A stretch of 24,254 bases of DNA from the NCBI GenBank assembly GCA_040879985.1, contig JBBDJH010000010.1:1-24254 (forward strand), read 5' to 3'. Source of the stretch: VRUE01 sp040879985 (GTDB lineage Bacteria > Actinomycetota > Thermoleophilia > Solirubrobacterales > 70-9). Below, piece after piece: positions 20,674 to 24,254 of this stretch. A program made the translations under genes and the position numbers. Under the pieces are notes generated by a model. The model worked only from the letters and a program-made list of their open reading frames with translations, was not told the DNA's origin and ran no database searches. Each line of letters opens with the position of its first letter. Position 1 is the first letter of the stretch.

Positions 20674-20679
20674 TAGATT
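20674..20679 (+). promoter_or_regulatory. Candidate -10 box for the monooxygenase gene (leaderless)
   Basis: TAGATT ends six bases before the GTG at 20686, the same spacing as TATCCT before the TetR gene. There is no Shine-Dalgarno in the gap. The 9-bp inverted repeat just upstream would overlap the -35 region, suiting a repressor site. Confidence 0.4.
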
Positions 20680-20685
20680 GGCCGC

Positions 20686-22029
20686 GTGGCCAACCACCAG
20701 AAGGTCTGCATCGTCGGCGCCGGTAGCTCTGGGATCGCCGCCTGCCAGGTTCTCGGCGCCCGCGGGGTCGAGTTCGACTGCTTTGAGAAGGGGTCGATGA
20801 TCGGCGGCAACTGGCGCTACGAGAACGACAACGGCACCTCTTCCGCCTACCGCTCGCTGCACATCAACAGCGCCCGCAAGCTGATGTCCTTCAAGTCGTT
20901 CCCGATGCCGGAGGACTACCCGGACTACCCGAGCCACTGGCAGGTCGCCAGGTACTTCGACGACTACGCCAAGCGCTTCGGCCTGGACGAGAAGATCACC
21001 TTCAACACCGAGGTGGTCAGCGTTCGCCCTGTGTCGGGCTCAGGTCGACAAAAGGCGAACGCGAGGGAGGGGGAGTGGGAGGTGACCGTCGACGGTCCCG
21101 ACGGGCGCCGCACCGAGAGCTACCGGGCGGTGATCGTCGCCAACGGCCATCACTGGAAGCCGCGCTGGCCCGAACCGCCGTTCCCCGGCGCCGACGGCTA
21201 CGCGGGCGAGCAGATGCACGTCCACCATTACCGCGAGCCGGACGTGCTCGAGGGCAAGCGGGTGCTCGTGCTGGGGATCGGCAACTCGGCCGTCGACGTC
21301 GCGGTCGAGTCCTCGCGGATCGCCGCGAAGACCTTCATGGCGATGCGCCGCAGCGCCTACGTGCTGCCCAAGTTCCTCGGCGGCAAGCCGATCGACGAAG
21401 CCTCGCCGCCCATCACCACGTACCTGCCGATGGCCGTGCGGCGCTTCTTCATGAAGCGGCTGCTGAAGCTCTCGGTCGGCGAGATGACCGACTACGGCCT
21501 GGCCAAGCCGGACCACAAGCTGCTCGAGGCCCACCCGACCGTCTCCTCGGAGCTGCTGCCGAGGATCGGCCACGGTGACATCACGGTCAAGCCGAACATC
21601 GACCGCTTCGCCGGCGGTCGCACGGTCCGCTTCGCCGACGGCAGCGAGGAGGAGATCGACCTGACGATCTACTGCACCGGCTACGAGATCGCCTTCCCCT
21701 TTCTCGATCCGCGGGTCTTCGCCGCCCGCGACAACCGCATGCCGCTCTACAAGCGCACCGTCGCGGTCGAGACCCCCGGTCTCTACTTCATCGGCTTCGT
21801 CCAGCCGCTGGGGCCGATCATGCCGATCGCCGAGGCGCAGTCGGAATGGATCGCCGACCTGCTGACCGGCGGGGCGGCCCTACCGGAGGCGGCGCAGATG
21901 CGCAAGGAGATCGCCGCCTACGAACGCTGGATGGACAGGCGCTTCGTCAGCTCCAAGCGCCACACGATCGAGGTCGACTTTCACCCCTACCTGCGCGAGA
22001 TCCGCAAGGAGCGGAAGCGGGTGGCTTGA
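20686..22029 (+). CDS. Flavin-containing monooxygenase
   Basis: This 447-residue FAD/NADPH enzyme adds one oxygen atom to a nucleophilic heteroatom or, in Baeyer-Villiger relatives, to a ketone. The FAD Rossmann motif is VCIVGAGSSG at 7-16. The FMO fingerprint is YAGEQMHVHHY, with Y in place of the usual first F. The NADPH Rossmann motif VLVLGIGNSAVDVA follows. The terminal IYCTGYEIAFPFLDP is the FMO C-terminal signature. The start is GTG at 20686, just after a -10-like TAGATT. A palindromic insert at 21021-21061 adds about 13 residues (around RPVSGSGRQKANA) in frame in a surface region before the FMO motif. The substrate cannot be told; no pathway neighbours are present. Confidence 0.92.
   Translation: MANHQKVCIVGAGSSGIAACQVLGARGVEFDCFEKGSMIGGNWRYENDNGTSSAYRSLHINSARKLMSFKSFPMPEDYPDYPSHWQVARYFDDYAKRFGLDEKITFNTEVVSVRPVSGSGRQKANAREGEWEVTVDGPDGRRTESYRAVIVANGHHWKPRWPEPPFPGADGYAGEQMHVHHYREPDVLEGKRVLVLGIGNSAVDVAVESSRIAAKTFMAMRRSAYVLPKFLGGKPIDEASPPITTYLPMAVRRFFMKRLLKLSVGEMTDYGLAKPDHKLLEAHPTVSSELLPRIGHGDITVKPNIDRFAGGRTVRFADGSEEEIDLTIYCTGYEIAFPFLDPRVFAARDNRMPLYKRTVAVETPGLYFIGFVQPLGPIMPIAEAQSEWIADLLTGGAALPEAAQMRKEIAAYERWMDRRFVSSKRHTIEVDFHPYLREIRKERKRVA
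21021..21061. repeat. Nested palindromic element inside the monooxygenase gene
   Basis: Outer arms CGTTCGCC (21021-21028) and GGCGAACG (21054-21061) pair perfectly. Inside, TGTCG (21032-21036) and CGACA (21046-21050) pair again, around a 9-base loop. The whole is 41 bases and forms a two-step hairpin. It sits in frame and its codons (RPVSGSGRQKANA) look unlike the rest of the protein. It may be a copy of a small dispersed palindromic repeat. Confidence 0.6.
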
Positions 22030-22219
22030 AAGGGGAATTGTGATGGGGACCGCGCGGGCGGGTGGGGAAGGGGCGGCGGGGGTCGGAGCCGCCGCTCGAG
22101 TCGTCCTGGGAGCTTGCGGGGTCCGGGGTCTTGGCGGCCCACCAGACGAGCCAGAGGGCGGCGAAGACGGGGACCTTCAGCACGACGAGCAGGAAGAAGA
22201 TCGGCCAGAAACCGTGCAT
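21947..22219 (-). CDS. Small membrane protein with proline/arginine-rich tail
   Basis: This 90-residue protein of unknown function begins with a hydrophobic segment (FWPIFFLLVVLKVPVFAALW, then LVWWAAK), one transmembrane helix. A cytosolic tail rich in Asp/Ser then Pro/Arg/His follows (DPRRPFPTRPRGPHHNSP). Such short proteins are common in this lineage and uncharacterised. The ATG at 22219 lies four bases after the HAD-like gene stop, so it is likely the last gene of the rpsL-rpsG-HAD transcript. Its 3' end overlaps the convergent monooxygenase gene by 83 bases; the last 25-30 residues may be an unconserved run-on. Confidence 0.6.
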   Translation of the reverse strand: MHGFWPIFFLLVVLKVPVFAALWLVWWAAKTPDPASSQDDSSGGSDPRRPFPTRPRGPHHNSPFKPPASAPCGSRAGRGESRPRSCGAWS

Positions 22220-22223
22220 CGAG

Positions 22224-22703
22224 TCAGTGTAGACCGCCGGCCCAGGCGGTCAACGCTTCGACCTGGACCTCCTCGAGGCCGAGGTGGGGCTCGGTCGGGA
22301 CGAGCAGGGTCGGCTGCTCCCGACCCCGCGCCCACTCGTAGCAGCTCTCGTCGAAGTTGTCGTCGATCCAGGCCAGCGGCCGGCCCTCGCCGTAGCTGTC
22401 CAGCGGCCCCAGCTTCCAGTGCGCCGAGCCGAAGCGCGCGGCGCCGTCGAAGCTGAGGAAGGGCAGCTCGGGCAGGCCGAGGATGTTGGGCAGGTAGTCA
22501 TTCGCTTTGTCCTCCCACCCCGTGGCCCAGACCAACTCGTAGTGCTCGGCCAGCGTCGTCAGCCGCCTGCCCGCCGCCAAGGAGATGCAATGCACCATCC
22601 CATCGACCAGCTCGAACTTGGCCTCGGACTTGTCGGGAGGCTCATCGAATCCGAAGAGCGAAATGACGCCGTCGACATCGACGGCAAGGATCGGCCGGCT
22701 CAT
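22224..22703 (-). CDS. HAD-like hydrolase
   Basis: This 159-residue protein has the haloacid dehalogenase motif I, ILAVDVDGVISLF (D9 nucleophile, D11 acid). WATGWEDKANDYLPNILGLP lies near motif II, and LAWIDDNFDESCYEWA carries the motif IV acidic pair. There is no cap domain. It resembles HAD domains linked to RNA-repair or nucleotide metabolism (the Swiss-army-knife type), but the substrate is unknown. It follows rpsG by 13 bases in the place where fusA usually lies and is probably co-transcribed with rpsL-rpsG. Confidence 0.8.
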   Translation of the reverse strand: MSRPILAVDVDGVISLFGFDEPPDKSEAKFELVDGMVHCISLAAGRRLTTLAEHYELVWATGWEDKANDYLPNILGLPELPFLSFDGAARFGSAHWKLGPLDSYGEGRPLAWIDDNFDESCYEWARGREQPTLLVPTEPHLGLEEVQVEALTAWAGGLH

Positions 22704-22716
22704 GCGGCCAGGCTAT

Positions 22717-23187
22717 CTACCACCTGTAGTGCGCGAAAGCCTTGTTTGCCTGCGCCATTCTGTAAATGTCGTCCTTGCGCTTCCACGCCCCGCCCTGCTG
22801 CTGGGTCGAGTCGAGGATTTCGCTGGCGAGGCGCTCCGACATCGAGTACTCGCGGCGGTTGCGGGCGAAGTCGACCAGCCAGCGCACGGCGAGCGTGCGG
22901 GCGCGGCGGGCGGGGACCTCGACCGGCACCTGGTAGGTGGCGCCGCCGACCCGGCGCGAGCGGACCTCGAGCGACGGGGTCAGATTTTTGACCGCCGCCT
23001 CCAGGGTCTCGACCGGGTCCTCGCTGGAGCGCTCGCCGACGATCGCCAGCGCGTCGTAGACGATCCGCTCGGCGATCGACTTCTTGCCGTCGCTCATCAC
23101 CTTGTTGATCAGCTGCTGGACGAGCCGGTTGCGGAAACGGGCATCCGGTTCGACCGGGCGGATGGTTGCGGCGGAGCGGCGCGGCAT
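22717..23187 (-). CDS. rpsG: 30S ribosomal protein S7
   Basis: S7 nucleates assembly of the 30S head and lines the E site. This 156-residue protein begins MPRRSAATIRPVEPDARFRN and has VQQLINKVMSDGKKSIAERI, RVGGATYQVPVEVPARRART and the C-terminal KAFAHYRW. The length matches the family. The ATG at 23187 lies two bases after the rpsL stop. The gene is on the minus strand, opposite to rpoBC, and the expected fusA-tuf are not downstream. Confidence 0.98.
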   Translation of the reverse strand: MPRRSAATIRPVEPDARFRNRLVQQLINKVMSDGKKSIAERIVYDALAIVGERSSEDPVETLEAAVKNLTPSLEVRSRRVGGATYQVPVEVPARRARTLAVRWLVDFARNRREYSMSERLASEILDSTQQQGGAWKRKDDIYRMAQANKAFAHYRW

Positions 23188-23189
23188 CG

Positions 23190-23585
23190 CTAGGAGGCCT
23201 TGACGCCGTAGAGGGAGCGCGCTTGCTTGCGGTCGGAGACACCGGCCGCGTCGAGGGTGCCGCGGACGACCTTGTAGCGGACGCCCGGCAGATCCTTGAC
23301 CCGGCCGCCGCGGACCAGCACCACCGAGTGCTCCTGCAGATTGTGGCCCTCGCCGGGGATGTAGGTGGTGACCTCCATCCCGTTGGTGAGGCGGACACGG
23401 GCGATCTTGCGCAGGGCCGAGTTCGGCTTCTTCGGCGTTACCGTGGCGACGCGGGTGCAGACGCCTCGCCGTTGCGGCGCGGCGACGCCCTTCTTGCGCC
23501 CCTGGCCCGACTTGAGGCCCGGCGTCGTCGTCTTCTTCTTAGGCCGCTTGCGGCCCTTCCTAATAAGTTGGTTCGTGTTCGGCAC
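23190..23585 (-). CDS. rpsL: 30S ribosomal protein S12
   Basis: S12 guards decoding accuracy at the A site. This 131-residue protein starts with GTG (MPNTNQLIRKGRKRPKKKTT), has TPKKPNSALRKIARVRLTNG and GGRVKDLPGVRYKVVRG, and so keeps the two Lys (E. coli K42 and K87) whose change gives streptomycin resistance. The PNSA motif with the methylthio-Asp site is further on (EHSVVLVRGG). An ATG ten bases upstream is out of frame. The upstream membrane-protein frame overlaps it by 148 bases. rpsL and rpsG are separated by two bases. Confidence 0.98.
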   Translation of the reverse strand: MPNTNQLIRKGRKRPKKKTTTPGLKSGQGRKKGVAAPQRRGVCTRVATVTPKKPNSALRKIARVRLTNGMEVTTYIPGEGHNLQEHSVVLVRGGRVKDLPGVRYKVVRGTLDAAGVSDRKQARSLYGVKAS

Positions 23586-24254
23586 GGGCGGGCATGGTAG
23601 CGGGCCGCCGCTTTTGGAGCGGCAACGAGCAGCAACCCGCCGAGCATTAGGCCGGCTGCGGCGGCGATCTGGGCGTAGAAGCCGTCGTATAGGACGGCCT
23701 CGGCGCCGGTGAAGCGCGAGGCCTCGGCGCCGACGTCGAGGCCCGCCGGCAGGTCGACGATCAGGATCACGGCGAGGCTGAGCAGGCCGAGCGCGAAGAC
23801 GATCCGCCCCAGCCCGCGCCGGCGCTCGTTGACCAGGCCGGCGAGGGCGAGGGCCGCGGCGAGCAGCGCCACCGGGATCAGCAGATAGGCGTGGGCCTGG
23901 CCGGCGGTCTCGCCGCCGACGGTGGGCGCGCTCGCCGCCGGCAGCCCGGCGTAGCCCGCCTGCCCGACCTCGACCGCGCGGTACTCGACGAACTGGGCCG
24001 CGATCAGGCAGGCGGCGGCGCCGGCGATCGTCAGGCAGATCGCCCGCTGGGGAGTGAGCACGGCGCTGACGGCGGTCGCCGCCCGTTGCGCCCGGGCGGC
24101 AACGGCCAGCAGGCGCCGTTCGAGCCAGGCGAGCCGGCGGAAGAGCAAGGCGCCGGCGGGGCGCAGCCGCCGGCCCGCCCAGCGCAGCGGCGGCAGCGCG
24201 GTCGCCCGCAGGCGCCGCCCGGCCCCGGCGAGCCGCGGCCGGGGGGGGCCCCCC
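23438..24254 (-). CDS. Multi-pass membrane protein (5' end outside the window)
   Basis: This is a partial, unrecognised integral membrane protein. The visible frame has a basic start (RRLAWLERRLLAVAARAQRA) and then four hydrophobic segments (AICLTIAGAAACLIAAQFVE; AYLLIPVALLAAALALAGLV; GRIVFALGLLSLAVILIVDL; DGFYAQIAAAAGLMLGGLLL). It stays open to the end of the window, so the start is unseen. After VAAPKAA the reading runs 148 bases into rpsL in a different frame and turns into Arg-rich nonsense, so the true end is probably near 23600 and a frameshift or assembly error may hide the stop. The coding region immediately precedes rpsL. Confidence 0.55.
   Translation of the reverse strand, partial: GGPPRPRLAGAGRRLRATALPPLRWAGRRLRPAGALLFRRLAWLERRLLAVAARAQRAATAVSAVLTPQRAICLTIAGAAACLIAAQFVEYRAVEVGQAGYAGLPAASAPTVGGETAGQAHAYLLIPVALLAAALALAGLVNERRRGLGRIVFALGLLSLAVILIVDLPAGLDVGAEASRFTGAEAVLYDGFYAQIAAAAGLMLGGLLLVAAPKAAARYHARPCRTRTNLLGRAASGLRRRRRRRASSRARGARRASPRRNGEASAPASPR

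Overview
The window comes from a high-GC actinobacterial chromosome. The deep GC bias, GTG/TTG starts, the rpmG-secE-nusG-rplK-rplA-rplJ-rplL-rpoB-rpoC order, the form of RpoB and RpoC, and a secreted decapeptide-repeat protein suggest a member of the Thermoleophilia (Solirubrobacterales-like). That placement is inference, not a search result.

Region 1 (1-1210) is a graveyard of mobile DNA. On the minus strand lies a broken tyrosine recombinase, with its N-terminal domain fused out of frame to a scrap of catalytic domain. Next come four 23-bp-spaced repeats resembling the end of an IS21-type element, then the 3' end of a group II intron (maturase C-terminus plus RNA domains V and VI). The intron abuts an antisense coding remnant that resembles a TetR ligand domain.

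Region 2 (1211-6300) holds an intact TetR regulator, tRNA-Thr(GGT), and an island of accessory genes. The island has two separate two-gene cassettes, each a partner protein followed by an AbiEii/MNT-like nucleotidyltransferase (2042-2735 and 3878-4825). Between them is a tyrosine integrase killed by a single amber codon at 3283-3285. A minus-strand AAA ATPase with a DUF234-like C-terminus follows. The layout looks like a tRNA-adjacent island that has lost mobility and kept its toxin-antitoxin-like or defence-like cargo.

Region 3 (6370-18990) starts with an acyl-CoA dehydrogenase and continues into the core transcription/translation block: rpmG, secE, nusG, rplK, rplA, an L10-leader-like RNA, rplJ, rplL, rpoB and rpoC. 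The coupling is tight (TAATG at rplJ/rplL, TGATG at rpoB/rpoC). A very long hairpin with a T tract closes the block.

Region 4 (18998-22219) holds a Phd/YefM-PIN toxin-antitoxin pair (minus), a secreted protein of about ten decapeptide repeats with its own terminator (minus), a divergent flavin-containing monooxygenase (plus), and a small membrane protein (minus) overlapping the 3' end of the monooxygenase.

Region 5 (22224-24254) carries rpsL-rpsG on the minus strand, facing rpoBC, followed by a HAD-like hydrolase where fusA and tuf would usually be. A membrane protein upstream overlaps rpsL and runs off the window. The usual rpoBC-rpsL-rpsG-fusA-tuf arrangement is therefore broken and inverted. 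The clearest candidates for new biology are the two nucleotidyltransferase cassettes, the decapeptide-repeat protein and the palindrome inserted in frame in the monooxygenase gene.
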